Assembly: GCF_003332885.2 (NCBI RefSeq)
Contig: NZ_QOWJ01000014.1
Location: forward strand, 62,001 to 126,000
Source of the DNA: Paracnuella aquatica
GTDB lineage: Bacteria; Bacteroidota; Bacteroidia; Chitinophagales; Chitinophagaceae
Direction of reading: 5' to 3'
Length of the DNA: 64,000 nt
Shown: one piece after another, positions 1 through 8,515 of the stretch
Layout: each line of letters opens with the position of its first letter
How positions within the stretch are numbered: position 1 is the first letter of the stretch
Program-made: the position numbers and the translations under genes
The notes under the pieces: generated by a model
Databases searched by the model: none
What the model was told of the DNA's origin: nothing
What the model saw: only the letters and a program-made list of their open reading frames with translations

Positions 1-1
1 G

Positions 2-847
2 GTTGATCCCTACCCTTCCATTGCGTTGGGTTCCTGCGATCTTTCACTGTTCGAGATGATGTGGGGTTACACCATTTTCCCAGGTCGTGGTTTCAGCACC
101 AAGCCTACCATTATTTCCCGCATTGAAGACCGCAACGGCAACGTGCTGAAGCGTTTTGATTATAGCCAAAACCGCAAGGAAGTGGTGAGCGAAGTAACCG
201 CGTATAAAATGGCGAAAATGATGGAAGGCCCGGTAACGAAAGGAACCGCAGCAGGCCTAATGTACCGGTTAGGCGCAGCCGAAATGGGCGGCAAAACAGG
301 TACTACGAATGAGAACTCCGATGCCTGGTATATGGGTTACACGCCTCAACTGCTGGCCGGTTCGTGGATTGGTTGCGACGACCGTTTTATCCGCATCGAA
401 AGCGGGCTGGGTTATGGCGGCCAGGCAGCACGGCCCATTTGGGAAGCGTTCTTCAAAAAAGTATATGCAGACAAATCGTTGGGCATTGATCAAAAGGCAA
501 CTTTTGTAAAACCTGCCGACCTGGAAAACGAGATTTCCACGGCCGACATCATGGAAGTGATCCCGAACGCACCGCCTCCCGGAGCTGAAGGTGAAGACAT
601 GGGTGCCGGTGGCGCCGATGATTTTGGACTGGATACTTCGTATGATTTTATGCGCCCAGAATCGCGGCCGGTGCAGGACGAAGACAACCGCCAGCGCCCT
701 GCAAACAACACCCCGAAAAAAGACACAGCCAAGAAAGGCGCACCTAGAATTGGCGAAGCTAAACCAGAAGAAAAAAAAGAAAAGAAAGGCATTTTCCGCA
801 GGGTGTTTGGCAACAAAAACGATAAGGAAAAGAACAATGATTATTGA
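2..847 (+). CDS. Penicillin-binding protein 1A, C-terminal part (5' end outside window)
   Basis: This is the end of a class A (bifunctional) penicillin-binding protein, which polymerises and cross-links peptidoglycan outside the inner membrane. The frame is open from base 2, so the gene starts upstream; a TTG at 26 is internal, because the codons before it read VDPYPSIALG, a conserved family stretch. The transpeptidase KTG box is visible as GGKTGTTNENSDAWYMGY near 290-340, followed by PQLLAGSWIGCDD. The catalytic SxxK and SxN boxes lie outside the window. After about residue 200 of the visible part comes a low-complexity Lys/Glu/Pro tail ending in charged residues, normal for family members in this phylum. 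A terminator follows at 884-912. The family call is firm; the 1A subtype rests on the KTGTT context. Confidence 0.9.
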   Translation, partial: VDPYPSIALGSCDLSLFEMMWGYTIFPGRGFSTKPTIISRIEDRNGNVLKRFDYSQNRKEVVSEVTAYKMAKMMEGPVTKGTAAGLMYRLGAAEMGGKTGTTNENSDAWYMGYTPQLLAGSWIGCDDRFIRIESGLGYGGQAARPIWEAFFKKVYADKSLGIDQKATFVKPADLENEISTADIMEVIPNAPPPGAEGEDMGAGGADDFGLDTSYDFMRPESRPVQDEDNRQRPANNTPKKDTAKKGAPRIGEAKPEEKKEKKGIFRRVFGNKNDKEKNNDY

Positions 848-883
848 TGATCGCGAAGTCAATAGTGCATCATAAAACGAAAC

Positions 884-912
884 AAAAAACCGGCACTGTT
901 GCCGGTTTTTTT
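884..912. terminator. Hairpin terminator between convergent PBP and yigZ
   Basis: ACCGGCA-CTGT-TGCCGGT stem flanked by A-tract and T-tract, so it can stop transcription from both the penicillin-binding protein gene (+) and yigZ (-). Confidence 0.8.
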
Positions 913-930
913 GTGCTGGTCATGTTCGAT

Positions 931-1533
931 TTATTGACTGCCTTTCTTTACTTCAACATTGTGGTGGTCCTGCATTTTTTCTAAAAATCGCTCCTCCTCT
1001 GCCTTGGGCACACCAATTACCAGGTGGCAAAACAGCTGCATTTCATTTTGCAACACCACGCAATTAAAGCGTTTCACCACGGTCATTACTTCGTTCATGC
1101 CATCGTAGGAAAAGTGCAGGCTGTAGGTTTCCAGCACCGGCTTTTGCACAATTGGTGTGAGTTGCAGCGCCAGTGATGTGGTGGTTTTATAGGCATTGAT
1201 CAAGCCGGGCACACCCAGCAGCGTACCGCCAAAATAACGCACCACCACAACTGCGGTATTGGTAAGGGTTTTACTATCCAGCACATTCAAAATAGGCTTG
1301 CCCGCTGAGCCTGCAGGTTCGCCATCATCGCCAGCGCGAAAGTTGTTGCCATCGGTGCCGATGCGGTAAGCAAAACAGTGATGCACGGCTTTCGGATGTT
1401 CTTCTTTTATTTCCCGTATGCGCTTTTTAAAATCATCCACCGTTTGTATGGGAAAGGCATACGCTAAAAAGCGGCTGCCACGGTCTTTATATTCTGCTAC
1501 AGATGGTTTTTCTATGGTATAAAAATGCGTCAT
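931..1533 (-). CDS. yigZ: YigZ/IMPACT family protein (UPF0029)
   Basis: A 200-residue protein of the YigZ/IMPACT family, conserved from bacteria to eukaryotes. Eukaryotic IMPACT is a translational regulator of GCN2; the bacterial role is poorly defined. Visible family signatures are SRFLAYAFP near the N-terminus, HHCFAYRIG, then DDGEPAGSAGKPIL and VVVVRYFGGTLLGVPGL in the first 125 residues (UPF0029 domain), followed by the ferredoxin-like C-terminal domain. Length matches the E. coli protein (about 200). The start is the only ATG near the conserved N-terminus. The gene converges on the penicillin-binding protein gene and shares its terminator; upstream lies an inverted-repeat spacer at 1541-1640. 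Confidence 0.9.
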   Translation of the reverse strand: MTHFYTIEKPSVAEYKDRGSRFLAYAFPIQTVDDFKKRIREIKEEHPKAVHHCFAYRIGTDGNNFRAGDDGEPAGSAGKPILNVLDSKTLTNTAVVVVRYFGGTLLGVPGLINAYKTTTSLALQLTPIVQKPVLETYSLHFSYDGMNEVMTVVKRFNCVVLQNEMQLFCHLVIGVPKAEEERFLEKMQDHHNVEVKKGSQ

Positions 1534-1540
1534 GTATGCG

Positions 1541-1640
1541 TTTAATGTTTAAAGTCTAAGGTTTAAGGATGGGTTTTATAAAGTCGAATGAGCGGCTCAT
1601 TTGTACCGACTAACATTAAATTTAAACCTTAAACTTAACC
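1541..1640. repeat. Iterated inverted-repeat spacer (TTTAAGG words)
   Basis: Left arm (1541-1569) repeats TTTAA/GTTTAAGG words; right arm (1612-1639) carries the reverse complement (CCTTAAAC and TTTAAACC). A smaller hairpin AATGAGC/GCTCATT sits in the centre. No coding potential seen. One of a set of similar spacers in this window. Confidence 0.6.
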
Positions 1641-1649
1641 CGCTGCAAG

Positions 1650-2534
1650 TTACCCAAAAGCAATAAGGGCAATAGAAACAACCGTCAGCGCAATGCCAAC
1701 GCGGTTGATGGTTGAAAGCCGTTCGCGGAACAGGAAGAATGCCGCCAGCGTGCTCACGAGTATGATGCCCATGTTGTTGATGGGAATAATGGCAGATGAA
1801 TTGCCGGGATACAACTGCAGCACTTTTACCAGGCCCCAGATGGAAAAATAATTGGGAATGCCGATGAGCACACCGGCAATAATACTAGATGGTACAAATT
1901 TTTGTTTGCCGCTCAGTACCAACCCGATTAACACAAGTGAACCGATAGCTGCTGCCGTAGCAAAAGAAGTAATCAGGTAGGCATCACTGTTAGTGCTATT
2001 CAAAAAATTTTGCTCCACGTATTTAATCAATGTATCGAGCAGGCCTGAGCCCGCAAACAATACCGCCGGCACCAATAACCTAAGGGCAGGCGAAAGCCGC
2101 GCTGTGGCGCGATCACCTTCTTTTGCCGAAGGCATGCAAGTGGCCACAACGGCAACCAGCGCAATGATCAACCCAATAATTTTTAGCGCCGATGCGGCTT
2201 CGCCATACAGGTAAATTGAAAACGCAAACGGGATGACCAAGGATAATTTGTTGGCTACCGATGCCACCGAAACCGAAATGCGCTGCGCGGTAAACCCAAT
2301 TAAATTGAATAGTGAAATAAAAAGCGTGCCCATCAGCACCGCCCACCAAAACCAGGAGGATTCGGGTGGATTAGCAGTAATAGGGAAAGCCCCATTTACA
2401 ATGGTTCCGGTAACCACGCAGGTGATGTAATTAAAGACGATGGCCTGCAACACAGGAATGCGAAAACGTTCCACTGCTTTTAGCGCGACGATGAGGTATG
2501 CATTAAAAAAAATAGCCAGGAACAGGTACAGCAA
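1650..2534 (-). CDS. DMT-superfamily (EamA-like) membrane transporter
   Basis: A 294-residue, almost wholly hydrophobic protein with about ten predicted membrane helices in two similar halves, the EamA/drug-metabolite transporter layout. Visible features are the first helix MLYLFLAIFFNAYLIVALK, a loop GEAASALK followed by a valine-rich helix, and in the second half the typical LFRERLSTINRVGIALTVVSIALI ending. The substrate cannot be told from sequence. The ORF opens with TTG at 2534; the first in-frame ATG would remove two helices, so the TTG is preferred. The stop is just downstream of the 1541-1640 repeat spacer. It could be co-transcribed with ribD, whose stop is 67 bp away on the same strand. 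Confidence 0.75.
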   Translation of the reverse strand: MLYLFLAIFFNAYLIVALKAVERFRIPVLQAIVFNYITCVVTGTIVNGAFPITANPPESSWFWWAVLMGTLFISLFNLIGFTAQRISVSVASVANKLSLVIPFAFSIYLYGEAASALKIIGLIIALVAVVATCMPSAKEGDRATARLSPALRLLVPAVLFAGSGLLDTLIKYVEQNFLNSTNSDAYLITSFATAAAIGSLVLIGLVLSGKQKFVPSSIIAGVLIGIPNYFSIWGLVKVLQLYPGNSSAIIPINNMGIILVSTLAAFFLFRERLSTINRVGIALTVVSIALIAFG

Positions 2535-2601
2535 AAGGTAGGATGTTTAGTTGATCAGGAAAATGGGTACAAAATGAGTTGGTCTTGGCTTCAGTAAAAT
2601 A

Positions 2602-3684
2602 TCAGGTTTGTTGCGGTTGTTGGTGTGTAAAATAGTGGATAGTATCGCCGCCCAGTTGCTCCATTGTTGTAAATTGATGGTTTTTTAAAACAGATGCTGC
2701 TACTCCGTTGCCCGCCATCAAGGCTTCGTTGGTGATTATCCTTGCTTCATCCCACAAACCTGCGTCAATAAAAGATTGCAACATTTGCGCACCGCCTTCC
2801 ACCAGCACACTTTGCACACCTAATTGATACAACGCATCACCCATTTGTTGCACCAACGAACCGCCATTTTCTATTTTAAAATAATAAACTCCTGCCGTTT
2901 TGCGCCAATCATCGGGGCTTTGTATGGTGTGTTGCAACCGGTTGAAAACGATCGTCGAAACGGCCCCATCAAAAATCTTTAGGGTTGCAGGCAATTTCCC
3001 ATTCAAGTCTACTACAAGCCGCAGCGGGTTATGGCCCGGCCAGAGCCTGGTGGTCAGCTCCGGGTTATCGGTGCGGGCCGTGTTTGTGCCCACTAGTATT
3101 GCGGCTTCTTCAGAACGCCACTTATGCACCAGCCGATCGGAAAAAGCGTTGCTGATCTTTAGCCGTCGGCCTTCGCCAGCGCTGATTTTACCATCGCCGG
3201 TCTGTGCCCATTTTAAAACAATGTAGGGTCGCCGTTGTGTGTGAAATAAAAAAAAGCGAACGTTTAGGTCAATGCACTCTTGTTCCAACACACCGGTTAT
3301 CACTTCCACTCCTGCCGCTCTTAATTTTTCAATGCCTTTGCCTGCCACCAGCGAAAACGGATCGCGGCAACCCACCACCACTTTTTTGATCTGCTCCCGC
3401 ACAATCAGGTCGGCGCAGGGTGGCGTTTTGCCCCAATGGGCACAGGGTTCCAGCGATACATACATGGTGGCATCTTTCACCAGGTGCCGGTCTTCAGCCG
3501 CCACCGACGCCACGCAGGCTACCTCAGCATGTGGGCCGCCCCATTGCTGGTGCCAGCCCTCGCCAATGATGCGCCCACGGTATACCAGCACCGCGCCTAC
3601 CATGGGGTTGGGCGCCACGCTGCCGCGGCCCAGTGCGGCCAGTTGCAAACAACGGTACATGTATTGATGGTGAACAGTTTCCAT
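2602..3684 (-). CDS. ribD: Bifunctional riboflavin deaminase/reductase RibD
   Basis: RibD carries out two successive steps of riboflavin synthesis: deamination of the GTP-derived diaminopyrimidine, then NADPH-dependent reduction of the ribosyl chain. The N-terminal deaminase shows the zinc-site pattern HAEV and PCAHWGKTPPCADLI; the C-terminal reductase shows ILVGTNTARTDNPELTTR and VLVEGGAQMLQSFI. The frame is open up to 3744, but the ATG at 3684 is chosen because the deaminase begins METVHHQYMYRCLQLA and a -7 box lies at 3694-3701. That gives 360 residues, the usual family length. It diverges from prmC. Other rib genes are not in the window. Confidence 0.93.
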   Translation of the reverse strand: METVHHQYMYRCLQLAALGRGSVAPNPMVGAVLVYRGRIIGEGWHQQWGGPHAEVACVASVAAEDRHLVKDATMYVSLEPCAHWGKTPPCADLIVREQIKKVVVGCRDPFSLVAGKGIEKLRAAGVEVITGVLEQECIDLNVRFFLFHTQRRPYIVLKWAQTGDGKISAGEGRRLKISNAFSDRLVHKWRSEEAAILVGTNTARTDNPELTTRLWPGHNPLRLVVDLNGKLPATLKIFDGAVSTIVFNRLQHTIQSPDDWRKTAGVYYFKIENGGSLVQQMGDALYQLGVQSVLVEGGAQMLQSFIDAGLWDEARIITNEALMAGNGVAASVLKNHQFTTMEQLGGDTIHYFTHQQPQQT

Positions 3685-3693
3685 GTGCGGCGC

Positions 3694-3701
3694 CAAAAGT
3701 A
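3694..3701 (-). promoter_or_regulatory. Putative -7 box for ribD
   Basis: TACTTTTG on the minus strand matches the Bacteroidota -7 consensus TAnnTTTG and lies 9 bases before the ribD ATG, implying a very short leader. No clear -33 element was identified. Confidence 0.5.
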
Positions 3702-3790
3702 ACGAGAATGTAGTTGCTTTGGCCAAGAATAGCGGCACTAACAAAATTGCGGTGGACCATGCACCTCCTAAAACATTTTACAGCAAAACC

Positions 3791-4690
3791 ATGACAATAG
3801 CAGCAGCAACAACATGGCTGGAAAACGAATTGCAACCAGCTTACGGCGAAGTGGAAGCGCCGAAAATGGCGGCCATGGTGATGGAACACCTCACCGGCTG
3901 GAACGAAGCAAACAGGCGGTTGCACCGAAACGAGGATCTGCCCGGACAACAAGCGCAACGCCTTGCTGAAATACACCAGCGGCTGCTGCAACACGAGCCC
4001 ATACAGTATGTGCTGGAAGAAGCCTGGTTCTATGATTTTAAACTGTATGTAAATAGCGCTGTGCTGATACCAAGGCCCGAAACCGAAGAACTGGTGTACT
4101 GGATTGTGCAGGATGTAACAGCGTCTGGGGCAGCAGTGCTACAGCGTGGCGCTGCGCAAGCCGACCAGACCAACGTGCTGAAAATTATGGATGTGGGCAC
4201 TGGCAGTGGCTGCATTGCACTGGCCCTTAAACGCAAACTGCCGTTGGCGGAAGTATGGGCTTGCGATGCAAGCGATGCAGCGCTGACAGTTGCCCGTCGC
4301 AATGGCGCGGAACTGGACATCTGTGTAGATTTTGTTGCGTTGGATTTTTTGGATGCAGCGCAGCGCCACCAGTTGCCAACTGTAGATATCATTGTGAGTA
4401 ACCCGCCTTATATTCCGGAGGGAGAAAGCGCAGCCATGCCACGCAACGTGGTGGAGCATGAGCCGCACATGGCGCTTTTTGTTCCGAATGAAGACGCACT
4501 GCTTTTTTATAAAGCCATCCTGCAGTTTGCCTCTGAACGACTTTATAAACACGGCGCTATTTACCTGGAAATTCATGAAGATCTAGGCGCCGATGTGTGT
4601 GCCTTATTTGAAAACGCTGGATTTACTACAGAACTGCGCAAAGACATGCAGGGAAAGGCCCGGATGGTAAAAGCTTACCTGCGGTTATAA
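3791..4690 (+). CDS. prmC: Release-factor glutamine methyltransferase PrmC
   Basis: PrmC uses S-adenosylmethionine to N5-methylate the glutamine of the GGQ motif in release factors 1 and 2. An N-terminal helical domain (about residues 1-100) precedes a Rossmann methyltransferase with PRPETEELVYWIV, motif I IMDVGTGSGCIALALKRKLP, and the catalytic NPPY tetrapeptide in IVSNPPYIPEGE. The frame is open upstream to 3683, but the ATG at 3791 (MTIAAATTW) gives 299 residues, near the family norm, and the extra upstream residues do not resemble the family. It diverges from ribD. prfA is not nearby. Confidence 0.92.
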   Translation: MTIAAATTWLENELQPAYGEVEAPKMAAMVMEHLTGWNEANRRLHRNEDLPGQQAQRLAEIHQRLLQHEPIQYVLEEAWFYDFKLYVNSAVLIPRPETEELVYWIVQDVTASGAAVLQRGAAQADQTNVLKIMDVGTGSGCIALALKRKLPLAEVWACDASDAALTVARRNGAELDICVDFVALDFLDAAQRHQLPTVDIIVSNPPYIPEGESAAMPRNVVEHEPHMALFVPNEDALLFYKAILQFASERLYKHGAIYLEIHEDLGADVCALFENAGFTTELRKDMQGKARMVKAYLRL

Positions 4691-4899
4691 ATTCAATGGG
4701 AAAATTATCATCGGCGAATTAGGCGCAAAAAAGTTGCAAACGTATTGGGTAACGAAGCATAATTGCGTGGCAAAAACTGCACGCAGCTTTTTAATGATTT
4801 TACAATCCAGCAATCGACACTAACAGTGCACATCTGCATGATCCGCATTTAGTTGTTACTTTGACCGAACAACACAACCTAAATCCAAGCATCGTTGTA

Positions 4900-5466
4900 A
4901 TGACCCAATCGAACAAGCGCCAGCAGCAGGCAAAAGTGCTCCGGCTGTTTCGCCAGTTGCACCGGCAAACCGGTGTGCTTCTTTTTGTTTTCTTCGCCAT
5001 TGTTTCCATCACCACCATTTTGTTGGGATGGAAAAAAAATAGTGGCGGAATGATCCAGGCAAAATCGTACAAAGGCACGTCCACCAACCTGAGAGATTGG
5101 TTGCCTATGGATAGCCTGCACACCATTGCCTGCCGAGTGCTGCACGATTCGGTTTCGAAAGACCTGTCGCTGGAACTGGACCGGATAGATGTGCGACACG
5201 ATAAGGGCATGGTGAAATTTATTTTCGTCGACGATTTTCTTGGTGTGCAACTCGATGGTGCAACCGGCGAGCTGCTGCACATTGAAAAAAGATGGTCGGA
5301 CCTGATTGAAAAGATCCACGATGGCTCCATCCTCGATCACTATTTTAACACCAGCAACGACGCGTTCAAATTAATATATACAACCATTATGGGCGTTGCG
5401 CTGATGATATTTACCGTCACCGGTTTTTGGTTGTGGTACGGGCCTAAGCGCATGCGCAAACAGTAG
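4900..5466 (+). CDS. PepSY-associated single-domain membrane protein
   Basis: A 188-residue protein with an N-terminal membrane helix (about 27-45, GVLLFVFFAIVSITTILLGW), an external domain of about 100 residues, and a C-terminal helix (LIYTTIMGVALMIFTVTGFWLWYG). The order LHRQTGVLLF...GFWLWYGPKRMRK is that of the small PepSY-TM proteins of Bacteroidota, often linked to iron or heme uptake, though no such gene is adjacent here. The ATG at 4900 is preferred over an upstream TTG at 4861, which falls in a possible promoter (TTACTTTG). The function is inferred from architecture only. Confidence 0.65.
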   Translation: MTQSNKRQQQAKVLRLFRQLHRQTGVLLFVFFAIVSITTILLGWKKNSGGMIQAKSYKGTSTNLRDWLPMDSLHTIACRVLHDSVSKDLSLELDRIDVRHDKGMVKFIFVDDFLGVQLDGATGELLHIEKRWSDLIEKIHDGSILDHYFNTSNDAFKLIYTTIMGVALMIFTVTGFWLWYGPKRMRKQ

Positions 5467-5515
5467 TTTTATAAAAAATTATTCCGACATCAAACTGCAT
5501 AAAAACAACAAGCAA

Positions 5516-5881
5516 ATGAAACATGATGCCCGCTCCATAAGGCCGTTTATTGGCGCAAAAGACTTTGAAGTGTCCCGTAGTTTTTACCGCGACATTGGTT
5601 TTGAAGAACGGGTGATTTCACCCAATATGTCTTTGTTTGTAACCGGCGCGCTGGGCTTCTACCTGCAGGATTATTATATGCAGGAATGGATCGACAACAC
5701 CATGATCTTTCTGGAAGTGGATGATGCGGAGCGGTATTATGATGAATTGAATTCCTTAAATCTTGCCAATAAATATCCTGGTGTACAGCTGGTGCCCGTT
5801 CGCAAGGAAAGCTGGGGACAGGAATGCTTTTTACATGACCCGTCGGGTGTGTTGTGGCATTTTGGGCAGTTCAATAAATGA
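5516..5881 (+). CDS. Glyoxalase/bleomycin-resistance (VOC) family protein
   Basis: A 121-residue single VOC module. The beta-alpha-beta-beta-beta pattern is visible: RPFIGAKDFEVSRSFYRDIGF, the strand MSLFVTGALGFYLQDYY, then MIFLEVDDAERYYDEL and the closing FLHDPSGVLWHFGQ. In true glyoxalases the closing Glu binds metal; here the last strand ends HFGQFNK, so the metal site looks incomplete and catalysis is uncertain. It starts 49 bp after the PepSY-type gene and may share its transcript. A strong hairpin terminator follows directly. Confidence 0.75.
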   Translation: MKHDARSIRPFIGAKDFEVSRSFYRDIGFEERVISPNMSLFVTGALGFYLQDYYMQEWIDNTMIFLEVDDAERYYDELNSLNLANKYPGVQLVPVRKESWGQECFLHDPSGVLWHFGQFNK

Positions 5882-5886
5882 GTAGC

Positions 5887-5936
5887 ATAAACTAAGAAGC
5901 CTGCAACAGTAATCAGTTGCAGGCTTCTTAGTTTAT
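5887..5936 (+). terminator. Long perfect hairpin terminator
   Basis: A 21-bp perfect stem (ATAAACTAAGAAGCCTGCAA and its complement) around an 8-base loop, starting 6 bases after the VOC stop. The left side of the stem is A-rich and the right side T-rich, so it may act on both strands. Confidence 0.75.
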
Positions 5937-5977
5937 GTACTTAGTTACAAAAAAGGAAATTTATAATTATCAGTGTC

Positions 5978-6061
5978 GTCATGCCGAACTTGTTTCGGCA
6001 TCTCCTGCTCTAATTTTAACCCACGCTTTTGAAGGAGTTGCCAAAACAAGTTCGGCATGAC
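5978..6061. repeat. Dispersed palindromic repeat, copy 1
   Basis: Inverted arms GTCATGCCGAACTTGTTTCG (5978 on) and its near-exact complement (6039-6061, one mismatch) around a 38-base centre. The same arms occur at 30608-30692, so this is a dispersed element placed between convergent genes. Non-coding. Confidence 0.8.
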
Positions 6062-6107
6062 ATTGTACTAGTTTATGAGCTAACTTTTTGATCAAAGATC
6101 ACTTCTT

Positions 6108-6515
6108 TTACTGCGCATTGCGGTCAACAGCGAGCACGGTGCGGGCATTGAGTTCGCGGCCCAGGCGCATCACACCAACAACATATTCCAGCGGCACTGT
6201 TTTATCGGCGTTGATCACAATGGTGGGTTCCTGCAAGGTATCGCGGTGGAGCAGCGGCATCAGTGCGGCTTTCATGGCACTGTCGCCTTCCACGCGGTTG
6301 GTGCCCACATAATATACTTTATTGGCATCAATCGAAACCACCACGGTTTGCTTGGCCTTGGTATCGCTTTTAGCCTTGGGCTGCGATAGCTTGATGACGT
6401 TGGGATTGGCCAGCGTTGCTGCAATCAAAAAGAACAGCAGCAGGATGAACAAGATATCGTTGAGCGGGCCGGTGTGCACCTCGGCATGCGACCTTAATTT
6501 TCTTCTGATATTCAT
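6108..6515 (-). CDS. exbD: ExbD/TolR-type proton-motive-force transducer
   Basis: A 135-residue inner-membrane protein with one N-terminal helix (LNDILFILLLFFLIAATLA) and a periplasmic domain. The conserved membrane aspartate is present in PLNDILF. Together with ExbB it forms a proton channel that drives TonB, or TolA/gliding-type machines. The ATG at 6515 (MNIRRKLRS) is chosen because the typical cytoplasmic N-terminus starts there; the longer frame adds a stretch unlike the family. It lies 145 bp after exbB on the same strand, and that gap contains a dispersed repeat (6583-6640). No tonB follows. Assignment to ExbD rather than TolR is not certain. Confidence 0.85.
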   Translation of the reverse strand: MNIRRKLRSHAEVHTGPLNDILFILLLFFLIAATLANPNVIKLSQPKAKSDTKAKQTVVVSIDANKVYYVGTNRVEGDSAMKAALMPLLHRDTLQEPTIVINADKTVPLEYVVGVMRLGRELNARTVLAVDRNAQ

Positions 6516-6582
6516 GTAACCAGTGATTTGCAGGATTAAAAAAGGATGTTTCAGGATAGCTGCACAGTGTGCCTGCAGTACA

Positions 6583-6640
6583 AGTGTGCGACGCAACCGA
6601 GGCTAAATAGTACCACTAAAGCTGGCCTCAAAAAAACAAC
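6583..6640. repeat. Dispersed repeat with GTTGCGTCGCACACT core, copy 1
   Basis: On the plus strand AGTGTGCGACGCAAC followed by AATAG and AAAGCTGGC, the same words in the same order as 30759-30806. It sits in the exbB-exbD gap. Function unknown. Confidence 0.55.
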
Positions 6641-6660
6641 TCCGAACTACATACTCCAGA

Positions 6661-7359
6661 TTATCGGGTTGGCTCCTGCAGGATGTCGATAAACTCCGAG
6701 CTGGACGCCTCCATTTTATTGGCGTTCTTGTCGACCTGCGTATTGAGGTAGCTGTGCGCAATGTAGGCCAGCAAACCAATGATCAGACCCACCGCCGACG
6801 TTATCATTTTGGTATAAATACCGTTGGCCATGCTTTGGATGGTAAACTCGCCGGTAGATGCCAGGCGGTAAAACAACTGGAACATACCAATGATGGTACC
6901 CAAGAAACCAAACATCGGCGCAATGCCTGCAATGAGCGACAGGATGGACAAGTTTTTTTCCAGGCGGTAGAGTTCCAGCTTGCCCACGTTTTCCATGCTT
7001 TTTTCAATAGAGTCGATGGGTTTTCCGATGCGCTGGATGCCTTTATCGATAATGCGGGCAACAGGGTTGGCGGTGTTTTTTGCAAACGAACGGGCAGCGG
7101 TAACGTTGCCGTTGTAAATATGATCGCGTATGATGTTCATGAAATTGGGATCAATGCGGCCCGCCTTCTGAATGGCGAGATAGCGCTCCACAAAAACATA
7201 AATGGTGATGACAAAAAGAAGCAGGAGCGGCAGCATGATCCAGCCACCCATGGTCAGCAATTCAATCATGCTTAGCTGGCCATCGCCATTGGTGTCGCTT
7301 TGGGCTACGGTTTGTGCGGCTTGTACCGCTGTGTCTGCCATTTGCAGCAAGTCCATCAT
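6661..7359 (-). CDS. exbB: ExbB/TolQ/MotA-type proton channel protein
   Basis: A 232-residue inner-membrane protein with three membrane helices: about 38-60 (GGWIMLPLLLLFVITIYVFV), the middle LSILSLIAGIAPMFGFLGTIIGMF, and SAVGLIIGLLAYIAHSYL. The last two with GFLGTIIGM are the MotA/TolQ/ExbB channel signature. It is the partner of exbD just downstream. The frame opens with TTG at 7395, but the ATG at 7359 is preferred. The short segment before the first helix holds DTNGDGQLSMIE, an exact EF-hand loop pattern, which is unusual for this family. Function as a PMF-driven channel is firm; which receptor or machine it serves is not known. Confidence 0.85.
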   Translation of the reverse strand: MMDLLQMADTAVQAAQTVAQSDTNGDGQLSMIELLTMGGWIMLPLLLLFVITIYVFVERYLAIQKAGRIDPNFMNIIRDHIYNGNVTAARSFAKNTANPVARIIDKGIQRIGKPIDSIEKSMENVGKLELYRLEKNLSILSLIAGIAPMFGFLGTIIGMFQLFYRLASTGEFTIQSMANGIYTKMITSAVGLIIGLLAYIAHSYLNTQVDKNANKMEASSSEFIDILQEPTR

Positions 7360-7536
7360 ACTGGTGGTTATTATTGGTGAAAAACTAATCTTCAACGCCC
7401 CGGCGCCTGCTTTATTTTGGGCCGCTGCCGGGCGGGTGGCAAAAATAACCGCAGCGATGGCAGATTTACACGATTTAAGAAGAATTTCTGTATTGCCGCT
7501 CTAAATAAATATTGCGGCCGGAAATAGGGCGCAGTT

Positions 7537-7558
7537 AAAAGGGGCCGAAGCCCCTTTT
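7537..7558 (-). terminator. Terminator of SPFH gene
   Basis: AAAAGGGGC-CGAA-GCCCCTTTT hairpin 22 bp beyond the stop of the band-7 gene; T-rich on the minus strand after the stem. Confidence 0.75.
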
Positions 7559-7579
7559 ATTGTTTGCGATATATTGCTA

Positions 7580-8515
7580 TTAATTCGTCATGGTGGTGCC
7601 GGCCTGCTTTACCATCAGCGCCTGTATCTGCTTCATGGTTTTTTCCATACCGTCGGCCGATCCATCGAGGAAGATGACGTTGCCTTTGCCGTATTCGGCA
7701 AAGTTTTTCACCGCTTCGGTCCACATGCTGAATAAGATCACGTTGGTATCCAAATTAGCTTGTTTCATTTGCTCGGCGGCTTCGGTCATGCCATGCGCCA
7801 CTTCCTGGCGGAAGAGGGCCACACCCTGGCCACGGAGCCGTGCTGCTTCGCGTTCTGCTTCGGCGGCAATTTTAATGGAGTTACCATCGGCTTCGGCGGC
7901 TTTTGTTTTGGTGATCAACAGTGCCTGGCCTTCGTTTTCGGCAGCGGCTTTCAGGTTGTTCGATGCCACCACTTTGCTCATCGAATCCAGGATTACTTTA
8001 TCAAACGAAATATCAGTGATCTGCAAATCGAGCAGGTGATAACCCCAGTCTTCCAGCGAAAGGTCAACCTGTTCTTTTACATACTCCACAATTTCTTTGC
8101 GCAAACCCAGGATTTCTGCCTGCCGCTTTGATGCTACATAAGTACGGATGGTGCCTTCAACCGTACGGATGAGGGCCGACATCATATCTTTTTCGGAAAT
8201 GAATTTGAACGCTACTTTTTTAATGGTGTTTTCGTCGGCGTTTTGCACCGCGTACAACAACATTGATTTAAAATAAACGTTGGCTTGGTCGGCAGTGATG
8301 GCCTGGAACTCCAACTCCACCGAACGGTTTTGAATGGAAACTCTTTTATAAACCTGCTCGAGGATTGGAATTTTGATGTTGAGGCCCGGACGCACAATGC
8401 GCTGGTACTTGCCAAACATGGTGATAACACCAATGTATCCCTGGTTGATGGTGAATAAACCGGTGAAGACAATGATCAATAGTAAAATCAGCCACCAGTA
8501 GTCGAGTATAAACAT
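7580..8515 (-). CDS. SPFH/band-7 (stomatin-like) membrane protein
   Basis: A 311-residue stomatin-type protein. An N-terminal membrane helix (residues 5-22, DYWWLILLLIIVFTGLF) is followed by the band-7 domain (VITMFGKYQRIVRPGLNIKIPILEQV, then the long strand-helix region to about 190) and an Ala/Glu-rich helix (AEADGNSIKIAAEAEREAARLRGQG) typical of oligomerising SPFH proteins. These proteins form ring-like membrane scaffolds, often acting with a protease or in membrane-domain organisation. No NfeD or FtsH partner gene is adjacent, so a specific role cannot be given. It has its own terminator. Confidence 0.88.
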   Translation of the reverse strand: MFILDYWWLILLLIIVFTGLFTINQGYIGVITMFGKYQRIVRPGLNIKIPILEQVYKRVSIQNRSVELEFQAITADQANVYFKSMLLYAVQNADENTIKKVAFKFISEKDMMSALIRTVEGTIRTYVASKRQAEILGLRKEIVEYVKEQVDLSLEDWGYHLLDLQITDISFDKVILDSMSKVVASNNLKAAAENEGQALLITKTKAAEADGNSIKIAAEAEREAARLRGQGVALFRQEVAHGMTEAAEQMKQANLDTNVILFSMWTEAVKNFAEYGKGNVIFLDGSADGMEKTMKQIQALMVKQAGTTMTN

